A DNA stretch of 10,081 nucleotides from positions 1 through 10,081 of the forward strand of contig CAZEHZ010000085.1 in assembly GCA_964512385.1 (NCBI GenBank), in the 5' to 3' direction. Under the pieces are notes generated by a model that saw only the letters and a list, made by a program, of their open reading frames with translations, searched no databases and was not told the origin of the DNA. Position numbers and translations under genes: made by a program. Shown here piece by piece: positions 1 through 6,581 of the stretch (positions are counted from its first letter, which is position 1; each line of letters begins with the position of its first letter). This DNA comes from CALXXL01 sp964512385. GTDB taxonomy: Bacteria; Verrucomicrobiota; Lentisphaeria; Victivallales; Victivallaceae.

Positions 1-149
1 CAAACCAGACCTGCTGGCTGACCAGAGTAAAAAATGTTCAGGAAACCGCCGCCAGCATTAATGACGCCGGCGGCACTGCGGTATTCCGCAATCATCAGGT
101 AATTTGTACCGACCCCTGCGGCAACACCTTTCAAATTATTGAGCGTTAG
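1..149 (+). CDS. VOC/glyoxalase-fold family protein, C-terminal fragment (5' end outside window)
   Basis: Reading from base 3 there is an open frame of 48 codons ending in TAG at 147-149. The peptide runs from NQTCWLTRVKNV to the end DPCGNTFQIIER. The last 12 residues match the signature tail of the vicinal oxygen chelate superfamily (glyoxalase / bleomycin resistance / dioxygenase), in which a closing beta-strand carries 'DPdGNxfeLiE' and its final Glu is often a metal ligand. The upstream part 'VKNVQETAASINDAGG' fits the preceding helix and Gly-Gly turn. Only the last beta-alpha-beta-beta unit is present, so substrate and reaction cannot be assigned. The stop codon overlaps the stop of the convergent thioesterase gene by four bases. 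It is too short for a standard ORF listing, but the family-like ending supports real coding. Confidence 0.72.
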   Translation, partial: NQTCWLTRVKNVQETAASINDAGGTAVFRNHQVICTDPCGNTFQIIER

Positions 150-886
150 CCATTCAAGCGGCCAGCGGATTGAAATTTAGTTTGACTGCCGGCGAGACCT
201 TGAATAAAAAACTCGTTTGCATTCAAGGTGCCTTGCAGCGTCATAAGTTCATCCCGTTCAGTAGCCTGCATAAAATTAATCTGCAATTCGGAAAACTGCG
301 GTGTATGTTGCAATAGTTCAGCTAAAAAGTTATGAATCATACCCGCATATTCGGCATTATTCAAATGATTGTTCAAGTCTATCCACGCATCGCCGACCAG
401 TTGCGGCGGAAGCGGCGTCAACAGCGTTTCAGCGGCCGGAGCGGTTAATTTGTCAATAGCGGCAAAGTAGTCCGGCTCGCCGGAATTATCTGGGAATACG
501 GCGGCTAGATTCTCCGCCGGGCGCAACGGCCGCAAGTTTGGTAAAGCCAGCAACAGCCAAAAGCTGGAACCCTCCACCGCCGGTATGCCGTTGGCCAAAA
601 CTTGAAATTGACGGGTGGCAAATATTTTGTCAAAACCGTTCGGATAAGTACGTACCGTAATTTGTTCACCCAGCGAAATTGTGCGAAAACAGCGTAATTT
701 TAAACGTGATAATACCCAAATTTTATGATTTTCACGCAAAAATTTCATGTCGCAACCCAAGTCTGCCGCATGATTTGCCGCCGCTTCCTGCAAATAATCC
801 AATAAACTGCGTATTTTTAACCGCCCTTCAGCATCAACTTCACTATGCCGCGGAGTAAAATTTTCTATCCAAATTTTTTTGCTCAT
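146..886 (-). CDS. acyl-ACP thioesterase (FatA/FatB-like, bacterial)
   Basis: This 246-residue double-hotdog protein probably hydrolyses acyl-ACP to free fatty acid in the cytoplasm, ending or diverting fatty acid synthesis. Hotdog 1 (about residues 8-130) has the opening 'HSEVDAEGRLKIRSLLDYLQ', followed by 'AANHA'. Hotdog 2 (about 160-246) carries the family core WIDLNNHLNNAEY, giving Asp170, Asn172 and His174 as likely catalytic residues, with Asn177 also conserved. The plant FatB catalytic Cys position appears to be Thr209, so a Cys-independent mechanism is likely. The start is the ATG at 886: it follows AAGGAGAG at a 9-nt spacing. An upstream in-frame ATG at 940 would add 18 residues lacking family similarity and would place the promoter inside the coding region. 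Chain-length preference cannot be read from the sequence. Confidence 0.88.
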   Translation of the reverse strand: MSKKIWIENFTPRHSEVDAEGRLKIRSLLDYLQEAAANHAADLGCDMKFLRENHKIWVLSRLKLRCFRTISLGEQITVRTYPNGFDKIFATRQFQVLANGIPAVEGSSFWLLLALPNLRPLRPAENLAAVFPDNSGEPDYFAAIDKLTAPAAETLLTPLPPQLVGDAWIDLNNHLNNAEYAGMIHNFLAELLQHTPQFSELQINFMQATERDELMTLQGTLNANEFFIQGLAGSQTKFQSAGRLNG

Positions 887-911
887 AATAAAAACTCTCC
901 TTCTCTCTATT

Positions 912-940
912 ATTATAACACCGAATGTTAAACAAAGCAA
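912..940 (-). promoter_or_regulatory. predicted promoter of the acyl-ACP thioesterase gene
   Basis: On the minus strand a perfect -10 box TATAAT (917-912) is preceded by TGT, giving an extended -10 (TGnTATAAT). The -35 candidate TTGCTT (940-935) lies 17 bp upstream and is weak (3/6). The predicted start point near 905 leaves a leader of about 20 nt carrying the AAGGAGAG ribosome site. The strong extended -10 can compensate for the poor -35. Confidence 0.6.
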
Positions 941-958
941 ATTTTTTACTTTTTTAAA

Positions 959-986
959 TTGTAAAACCGCATTTTTGATATATATT
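959..986 (+). promoter_or_regulatory. predicted promoter of the thermonuclease gene
   Basis: TTGTAA at 959-964 (4/6 to the -35 consensus) and TATATT at 981-986 (5/6 to the -10) are separated by 16 bp. They would start transcription near 993, about 20 nt before the ATG at 1013. An imperfect 16-bp palindrome (975-990, 7 of 8 pairs matching) overlaps the -10. The region is AT-rich, so chance resemblance is possible. Confidence 0.42.
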
Positions 987-1012
987 TCAACAATGGTAAT
1001 CAGAGAGGAATT

Positions 1013-1663
1013 ATGGTGGCTGTAAAACGTAAAACTAAAAAGAAAACCGGAATTTCAGCATTTAAAAAAAATTTGTCGTTCGCGGTTATGCTGTTTGTGG
1101 CGCCGCTGATGGGCGTGGCGGTGTTCAATTTAGACCGTCCCGGACATTTGTCCGAACAAAAATATGTGCTGAAACAGTTTCTGCCCGGCTGGGCTAAACG
1201 CTTTCTGCCCGAATCCAACGCCGCCGCCGCCACCCTCCCCCCCGGTGCCGAAATTGAGGCCAGAGTGGTGGAGGTTTATGATGGCGACACCATTACCGTA
1301 TTGTCGTTGGATAATAAAACCAAATATCGCCTGCGCTTATTCGGCATCGACGCCCCGGAAACTACTCAACCTTACGGCGATGAATCCCGTTTAATGCTGC
1401 ATCGGCTGATTTACGGCCGCCAAATCGCCATTCAAGTGGTGGATAATGACACTTACGGCCGGGCTATTGCTAAGATTTATTACGACAACACCTATATAAA
1501 TTTGGCTATGGTAACCAACGGTTGTGCCTGGTATTACCGCACTTACGCCCCAAGGGAACTGGATTTACCATTGGCGGAAAATCAAGCCAAACTCCGCCAA
1601 GTGGGGCTATGGCAAAGTTCCGGACCAACCCCACCATGGGAATTCCGTAAAGCCAACAAATAA
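1013..1663 (+). CDS. membrane-anchored thermonuclease (SNase-fold nuclease)
   Basis: This 216-residue protein is probably a Ca2+-dependent phosphodiesterase of the staphylococcal nuclease family. Its N-terminus is Lys/Arg-rich (residues 5-20), followed by one hydrophobic segment (about 21-40). This suggests a signal anchor or uncleaved signal, with the nuclease domain outside the cytoplasmic membrane. The SNase domain spans about 80-212. The motifs YDGDT (Asp90, Asp92, Thr93), RLFGIDAPET (Arg108, Asp113, Glu116) and DTYGR (Arg150) match the Ca2+ ligands and catalytic Arg35, Glu43 and Arg87 of the Staphylococcus enzyme, so it should be active. Residues 41-79 form a linker with an Ala-run. The ATG at 1013 has AGAGG a few bases upstream. 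It converges on the EIIA gene with 28 nt between stops. Likely roles are nucleic acid scavenging or degradation of extracytoplasmic DNA/RNA (inference). Confidence 0.9.
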   Translation: MVAVKRKTKKKTGISAFKKNLSFAVMLFVAPLMGVAVFNLDRPGHLSEQKYVLKQFLPGWAKRFLPESNAAAATLPPGAEIEARVVEVYDGDTITVLSLDNKTKYRLRLFGIDAPETTQPYGDESRLMLHRLIYGRQIAIQVVDNDTYGRAIAKIYYDNTYINLAMVTNGCAWYYRTYAPRELDLPLAENQAKLRQVGLWQSSGPTPPWEFRKANK

Positions 1664-1691
1664 AAATACTTAGTCGATAATGCAAAACCAG

Positions 1692-2150
1692 CTACTTATG
1701 TGCCGTATGCAAGATTTGCCAAACCGCACCGGGGTTTGCCCCGGATAATACCAGTTTTTCGGCTAACACATTGCTGTTTAATAACTTGTCGGCAATTAAT
1801 TTTAAAAGCGGCAAATGCTTTTCCCGGTCCCGATAATCCAGCAGTAAAAGAAAAATCAGACAAACCGCTTTACCGTCCATACCAATATAATCAGCTACGC
1901 CGCTGGAACTTAACCCCAGCAACAACAACGGCTTACCTAAATTTTCCACCAACCCGTGCGGAATCGCCACCGCCTCCCCTAATGCAGTGGACATCATATT
2001 CTCTCTGGCCATTATCGCCGTAAAAATATGCTCGGCAGGCACTTGCCGTTTGGTGGCGGCAAACTCGATCAATTCGGTAAAAACCTCACCCCGGCTGTGC
2101 CCGGAAAGTTCAATAATATTTTCTAACGGCAAAAAATCAGTCAATTTCAT
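1692..2150 (-). CDS. PTS EIIA-like (PtsN/fructose-type) regulatory protein
   Basis: This 152-residue single-domain protein belongs to the PTS EIIA type-2 family (fructose/mannitol/nitrogen PTS). The phosphorylatable histidine is His65 in VAIPHG, and the second conserved active-site histidine is His112 in EKHLPLL. Full domain length and intact motifs suggest that it can accept phosphate from HPr or NPr. No EIIB/EIIC permease, HPr or enzyme I lies nearby, so a regulatory PtsN-like role is more likely than sugar transport. Its ATG overlaps the TGA of the upstream symporter gene (ATGA, 2147-2150), a sign of translational coupling; a weak CAGG ribosome site lies inside the symporter gene. I infer that it may control the symporter, by analogy with transporters carrying fused EIIA domains such as LacS. 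It is the last gene of the minus-strand unit. Confidence 0.88.
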   Translation of the reverse strand: MKLTDFLPLENIIELSGHSRGEVFTELIEFAATKRQVPAEHIFTAIMARENMMSTALGEAVAIPHGLVENLGKPLLLLGLSSSGVADYIGMDGKAVCLIFLLLLDYRDREKHLPLLKLIADKLLNSNVLAEKLVLSGANPGAVWQILHTAHK

Positions 2151-4249
2151 TTTTTACCTGCAACGCTGTCGGTCTGGTTATTTGATTTATTTACCCAGCC
2201 GTCATCCTCCGGGTTACGCTTCATTTGAGCCAAGCTGACAAACATTCGGCGCAAGTCCCGCACCCCGCCGATGGTAAACCATACCGCCGTTATCGTACCA
2301 ATCAGCAACGCCAACGGTACCGTGTAATAACGCCAGAGGCCAAACCAAACCGAATCACTCCAGACGCCGCCCAAAAAATTCCACACCGCAATCAAGCCGA
2401 ATACCAGTAATCCGTACAGCATCCAGCCAATCGCCAAATACGCCACGATGCGGTCGCCTTTACTGTATTCGTCGGTAATCCCGGCTAAAGTGCGCAATGA
2501 AAAGCGTTTACGCACCGATGTCGTTGCTCCGGCGTCGCCTTTATGTTCCAAATTATATTTGCCGCGATTCAACAGCTTGTCCAAGTCATATTTTTCCCGG
2601 CAGGTAAGCAGAGACACTACAATATACCCCGTAATTGCCAGTCCCATACCGATTAAGGAGAACTCCTGCCCCGTAATCGGAAAACGTGTCGGCGACATTT
2701 GCCAACTGCCCAGCATCCCCAGATAAGTATTCAGAAAATCCACCATTTTCTGCAGATTCGCCAACGTATTTGCACTTAATACCGGATAAATTTCGCTCCA
2801 TTGTTTCTGCAAAACAAAGCCAAAGATACCGCAGAAAGCCCCGGTAATCATGGCCGTCCAAGCTCCGGCCGCCGTACCTCGCCGCCAATATAACCCGCCG
2901 ATAATAGCGGCTCCGGCGCCGCCTAAATAAATCGTTCCGGTAATGGCGAAGAACATGGCGATAAAAGTTACCTGCCCGAAATACATACTGAATGTCCAGG
3001 CAAAAGCGGCCACAAATATGATGGCCAGGCGCAGTAAAAGCATTTGCGTTTTAGGTGCAAACGGCTTTTTGCGGAACGGCATAATTACGTCCTGCACTAA
3101 AATTGACCCCCAACTGTGCAAATATGTGGTGTCGGTACTGATCATCATAAAAATCATTACCGCGGCAAAACCGCCCACGCAACCCACCGGCAGCAAGGAA
3201 CGCAGTGTAACCGGCACCAGCATTTGATTCCGGATCGTACTCACCGTGGCAACCGCATCGCCGGTAATCCGGGCAGATAGTTCATCATGCACGCCCTGAG
3301 CTTGAACCGCAAAGTCCGGGTGATTCAAAAACGTGTAGGCTCCCAACACCAACACAATGGTCATAATCGGGGTGAAACTGTATCGCCACGACGATATCAA
3401 GCCGCCCATTTTCTGTTCGTGCGGTGATGCTCCGGCGCAATTATACCCCTGAGTTCCCTGCCACGCCATGCGGGTGTAAATTGCGGTGAACACGCCGATA
3501 AACACATACATCAAATTAAAGTCGGTCTGCCCGGCCATATCAAACGGATTTAACAGCGACTGCCCGGCCGGACGAGTTTCCAATAACGCATACTCAAACT
3601 GCGCGCCGGAAAACATTAAAATCACCACTACTAATAATGCCGTAAAAACAAAATACGAAAAAATTCCCTGCAGACAATCCGTTACCATGGTGGTCAACTG
3701 CCCGCCGCTCAGCGTAATCATTAACGCCACCATCAGGCACAGCGCCATTAACGCACCAAACATACTGATATGTAAATTACCGATAACAATCGCATCCGGC
3801 AATTTACAATAGTAAATCAAAAATCTGCCGCCCACGGCCGGAAACAACGCATAATTTACCAGCCCCGATGAAAACGCCAATATCCCGGTGAAAATACGGA
3901 ACGGTCTGGAGTAGCGTTTCTCCATCAACTGCGCCATAGTCAATACCCGGGTTTCCCGATAACGGTAGTTGACAAAGCCGGAAATCGCCATAATCCAAAT
4001 TGCCGCATACAGCAGATTCTGCCAGAAAAAGAACGCCCAGCCAGACTTATAGTAAATTTCGCAATAAGTTACCACCGTAATCAGTCCCAGCAAAGCCTCG
4101 CCGGTGGCCACGCCAATCAGATAACGACCGGCGCAACGACCGGCCGATAGAAAATCCGCCACGCCTTTAACATATCGCTGTGCCCTTACTCCGAAGTACA
4201 CAATTATCACCAAAGGCACTGCCACTACCAGCCAGTCGATCCAACTCAT
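2147..4249 (-). CDS. sodium:solute symporter family transporter (SSS), long form
   Basis: This 700-residue polytopic membrane protein has the LeuT-fold SSS layout. The first helix covers about 5-20, and the unwound substrate/Na+ helix lies near GEALLGLITVV (50-60). The segment around ISTDTTYLHSWGSILVQDV (370-388) matches the SSS Na+-site helix, with Ser371/Thr372 at the place of PutP Ser340/Thr341. GLYWRRGTAAGA (452-463) is the family signature. It is longer than typical SSS members (about 500-550 residues). A cytoplasmic loop near 550-598 is followed by two extra helices (about 600-625 and 641-662) and a charged tail with EDDGWV. The substrate cannot be read; sugars, sialic acid, carboxylates or similar are all possible. 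GGAG lies 8 nt before the ATG. The start is 5 nt after the STAS gene's stop, and the end overlaps the EIIA gene. Confidence 0.9.
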   Translation of the reverse strand: MSWIDWLVVAVPLVIIVYFGVRAQRYVKGVADFLSAGRCAGRYLIGVATGEALLGLITVVTYCEIYYKSGWAFFFWQNLLYAAIWIMAISGFVNYRYRETRVLTMAQLMEKRYSRPFRIFTGILAFSSGLVNYALFPAVGGRFLIYYCKLPDAIVIGNLHISMFGALMALCLMVALMITLSGGQLTTMVTDCLQGIFSYFVFTALLVVVILMFSGAQFEYALLETRPAGQSLLNPFDMAGQTDFNLMYVFIGVFTAIYTRMAWQGTQGYNCAGASPHEQKMGGLISSWRYSFTPIMTIVLVLGAYTFLNHPDFAVQAQGVHDELSARITGDAVATVSTIRNQMLVPVTLRSLLPVGCVGGFAAVMIFMMISTDTTYLHSWGSILVQDVIMPFRKKPFAPKTQMLLLRLAIIFVAAFAWTFSMYFGQVTFIAMFFAITGTIYLGGAGAAIIGGLYWRRGTAAGAWTAMITGAFCGIFGFVLQKQWSEIYPVLSANTLANLQKMVDFLNTYLGMLGSWQMSPTRFPITGQEFSLIGMGLAITGYIVVSLLTCREKYDLDKLLNRGKYNLEHKGDAGATTSVRKRFSLRTLAGITDEYSKGDRIVAYLAIGWMLYGLLVFGLIAVWNFLGGVWSDSVWFGLWRYYTVPLALLIGTITAVWFTIGGVRDLRRMFVSLAQMKRNPEDDGWVNKSNNQTDSVAGKK

Positions 4250-4254
4250 TATCG

Positions 4255-4767
4255 CTACTCCGTTTGTTTTTTATCCTCTTTAAATCTTTCCAGATCAGAT
4301 TCGGCAAACTCCACTACCTTTTCAAACTTTGCGATATTATCCAAACTAACGTCCATCAAGGTTTTATGAGCATCCACCACCGCTTCCGCCGCCCCGATTT
4401 TATCATTTTTGGCATCGCCGTTCACTAATGACGAACCGTTACTGACATCGGTTTCGCAGGCAGTAAACTTAAACATTTTTTCTACGCCGAGTCCACGCAA
4501 TAATGCCCGGCAGTAATCCGTGGCATTCACCAGTTCAAGTTCCGTATTTAATTTTTTAGCTTTCAGTGCCAGCATGGTTAAAATACCCATAAAAGTACTG
4601 TCCATGCTTTCACATTCCCGCAAGTCAATTACAATCTTCTTTGTAATGTCAGTATAGTTTTTAGAGAAAGTACGCAACGGCATACCGCACTCAAAATTGG
4701 CCCGCCCGGCTACACGTATAGTACATACGCCGTCTTTTTCGGCAATTACCAAATCTGCTTTACTCAT
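4255..4767 (-). CDS. STAS-domain protein (anti-sigma factor antagonist-like)
   Basis: This 170-residue soluble protein has a STAS domain at about 4-107, resembling SpoIIAA/RsbV. The strand-helix segment IVIDLRECESMDSTFMGIL (45-63) carries the family phosphorylation site; Thr58 sits where SpoIIAA has the phosphorylated Ser58, next to Ser57. After a polar linker (about 108-130) comes a C-terminal helical extension ('VVDAHKTLMDVSLDN' and then a charged helix to 170) absent from minimal SpoIIAA. That extension could be a partner-binding segment. No kinase (RsbW-like), PP2C phosphatase or sigma factor gene is nearby. It sits 25 nt after alaS and 5 nt before the symporter gene, so it may act on the transporter, as STAS domains do in SulP carriers. 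An equally possible role is in a PP2C/kinase partner-switching pathway encoded elsewhere. The ribosome site (AGGGA) is weak. Confidence 0.85.
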   Translation of the reverse strand: MSKADLVIAEKDGVCTIRVAGRANFECGMPLRTFSKNYTDITKKIVIDLRECESMDSTFMGILTMLALKAKKLNTELELVNATDYCRALLRGLGVEKMFKFTACETDVSNGSSLVNGDAKNDKIGAAEAVVDAHKTLMDVSLDNIAKFEKVVEFAESDLERFKEDKKQTE

Positions 4768-4792
4768 TTTGATTTCCCTATTCTGAAAAATT

Positions 4793-6568
4793 TTACTTCA
4801 AAACCGCTTTTATGCGGCGTACCCCACGACTCGAAGACTCCTCTTTAAGAATCTTAAATTCGCCCAAATCACCGGTATTGCCCGCATGCGGCCCGCCGCA
4901 GATCTCTTTGCTGACGTCGCCCATAGTATATACCGTTACCCGTTCGCCGTAACGATCGCCGAACAATCCCATTGCGCCGGTGGCACGAGCGTCTTCCACG
5001 CTCATTTCTTCACAAATAATCGGCAATTTACGCTGAATCGCCTCATTTACCATGCGTTCGGCCTCCTGCAGCTGTTCCGGCGTTACCTTGTCCGGGTGCG
5101 AAAAGTCAAACCGCAAACGTTCAGCGGTAATATTACTGCCCTTCTGTTCCACATGGTCGCCCAAAATTTTGCGCAACGCCGCCTGTAATAAGTGCGTGGC
5201 GGAGTGCAATTTTGCCGTAGCGTCTGAATTATCGGCCAAACCACCTTTAAAGCGTTGTTCCGCACCGCTGCGGGATAATGCCTGATGCTTTTCATACGCC
5301 GCTTCAAAACCGGCTTTATCCACCTCAAAATTACGTTCTTTAGCCATTTCTACGGTTAATTCCAGCGGAAAACCGAAAGTTTCATACAGATAAAACGCAT
5401 TTTTGCCGCTGATAATCTTTTTCTGCACATGTTCCGGCACCCGGCTGATCAACTTTTCAAACTCACGGGTTCCACGTTCCAAAGCCTGCGCAAAGAGTTT
5501 TTCCTCTAAGTCAAACTCTTCCATAATCTTGGTCGCATCTGTTTTTAAACCGGTATAAAAATCACCGAATTCCGCAATAATTACGGCGGCGATCTGACTG
5601 GTAAAGTTGCCCTCAATCCCCAACTTACGGCCTTCACGTACGGCACGGCGGATTAAGCGACGCAAAACATACCCTTGGTCCACATTGCCCGGAGTAATAC
5701 CATCACCGATAATAAAGGTCGCCGCCCGCAAATGGTCGGCCACAATGCGTTCGCTGGCGGTGCGTTCCTGCGGTGCTTCCGTCAAGCCCCGCACCTTGTC
5801 AATTTCCGCAAAAATCGGGGCAAAAATTTCGGTTTCATAGCAACTGGCCTTACCCTGCAGTACTGCGGTAACCCGTTCCAGCCCCATGCCGGTATCCACA
5901 TTCCGCTGTGCCAACGGAATAAATGTACCGTCGGCCTGTTTTTCGTACTGCATAAATACGTCATTCCAAATTTCCACCCACAACTTATTTTCGGGTTCAA
6001 AAACTTCCGGGGCCGGACCTTTGCCGGTCCAGAAGAACATTTCGGTATCCGGGCCGCATGGTCCGGTCTGCCCGGCGGGGCCCCACCAGTTATCAGCTTT
6101 CGGGCGTTTGGCAATGCGTTTGGCGTCCACACCGAGTTCCAGCCACAAATTATAGGCTTCTTCATCAAACGGCGCATCGGCGTCGCCTTCAAAAACAGTT
6201 ACGCCAAAATGACTTAACGGAATATTTAAATACGCTTTCGAGGTTAAAAATTCAAAGCTGTACCGAATCGCCTCTTCTTTAAAATATGCACCCAGCGACC
6301 AGTTGCCGAGCATTTCAAAAAAGGTCAAATGCACGGGATCTCCCACTTCATCAATATCTCCGGTACGCACACATTTCTGCACATCCACCAACTTGCGCCC
6401 CTGAGGATGTTCTTTACCCAGCAAATACGGCACCAACGGGTGCATACCGGCGGTGGTAAATAGGCACGTCGGGTCATTTTCCGGAATCAGCGACGCGCTT
6501 TTTATCTCTTTATGTCCTTTACTAACAAAAAACTCAATATACTTACGTCTCAGTTCAGCCCCAGTCAT
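4793..6568 (-). CDS. alaS: alanyl-tRNA synthetase, short form lacking the C-terminal DHHA1/C-Ala region
   Basis: This class II synthetase charges tRNA-Ala. Its 591 residues compare with about 870-880 in the usual enzyme. The aminoacylation core has NDPTCLFTTAGM (31-42), motif 2 HLTFFEMLGNWSLG (80-93) and motif 3 DTGMGLERVTAVLQG (225-239). The tRNA-recognition part contains NVDQGYVLRRLIRRAV (295-310), where Asn295 is at the place of E. coli Asn303. The editing domain is present with its zinc ligands: His455 and His459 in HSATH, and Cys557 and His561 in CGGPH. The protein stops 30 residues after His561, exactly where DHHA1/C-Ala would begin, with no remnant downstream (STAS gene after 25 nt). 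This matches the short-form AlaRS class I recall from some Clostridia and Patescibacteria. The start ATG has AAGGA 8 nt upstream, overlapping the ftsQ stop. It could be the only AlaRS or a second copy. Confidence 0.93.
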   Translation of the reverse strand: MTGAELRRKYIEFFVSKGHKEIKSASLIPENDPTCLFTTAGMHPLVPYLLGKEHPQGRKLVDVQKCVRTGDIDEVGDPVHLTFFEMLGNWSLGAYFKEEAIRYSFEFLTSKAYLNIPLSHFGVTVFEGDADAPFDEEAYNLWLELGVDAKRIAKRPKADNWWGPAGQTGPCGPDTEMFFWTGKGPAPEVFEPENKLWVEIWNDVFMQYEKQADGTFIPLAQRNVDTGMGLERVTAVLQGKASCYETEIFAPIFAEIDKVRGLTEAPQERTASERIVADHLRAATFIIGDGITPGNVDQGYVLRRLIRRAVREGRKLGIEGNFTSQIAAVIIAEFGDFYTGLKTDATKIMEEFDLEEKLFAQALERGTREFEKLISRVPEHVQKKIISGKNAFYLYETFGFPLELTVEMAKERNFEVDKAGFEAAYEKHQALSRSGAEQRFKGGLADNSDATAKLHSATHLLQAALRKILGDHVEQKGSNITAERLRFDFSHPDKVTPEQLQEAERMVNEAIQRKLPIICEEMSVEDARATGAMGLFGDRYGERVTVYTMGDVSKEICGGPHAGNTGDLGEFKILKEESSSRGVRRIKAVLK

Positions 6569-6581
6569 CTTTTCATTCCTT

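Noticed and set aside
30..100. GC-rich hairpin (gccgcc...ggcggc) near the left edge
   Set aside because: It lies inside the VOC coding frame and encodes Ala-Ala and Gly-Gly codons of the domain, with no T-run after it.
887..940. N-terminal extension of the thioesterase to an ATG at 940
   Set aside because: The extra 18 residues show no family similarity and the segment contains a perfect extended -10 box. The ATG at 886 has a strong AAGGAGAG ribosome site.
1664..1691. Bidirectional terminator between the nuclease and EIIA genes
   Set aside because: The 28-nt gap has no convincing inverted repeat, only a short T-rich stretch and a direct repeat of TACTTA continuing into the EIIA gene.
5675..6217. 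A 180-codon + strand open frame opposite alaS
   Set aside because: It lies wholly antisense to highly conserved AlaRS catalytic sequence, and its translation shows no recognisable domain. It is a shadow of the real gene.
4793..6568. alaS as a pseudogene truncated by a frameshift
   Set aside because: The frame is intact through the editing zinc motif and ends in TAA, and the next gene starts 25 nt later. There is no room for a remnant of the missing C-terminal region, and short AlaRS forms occur naturally.
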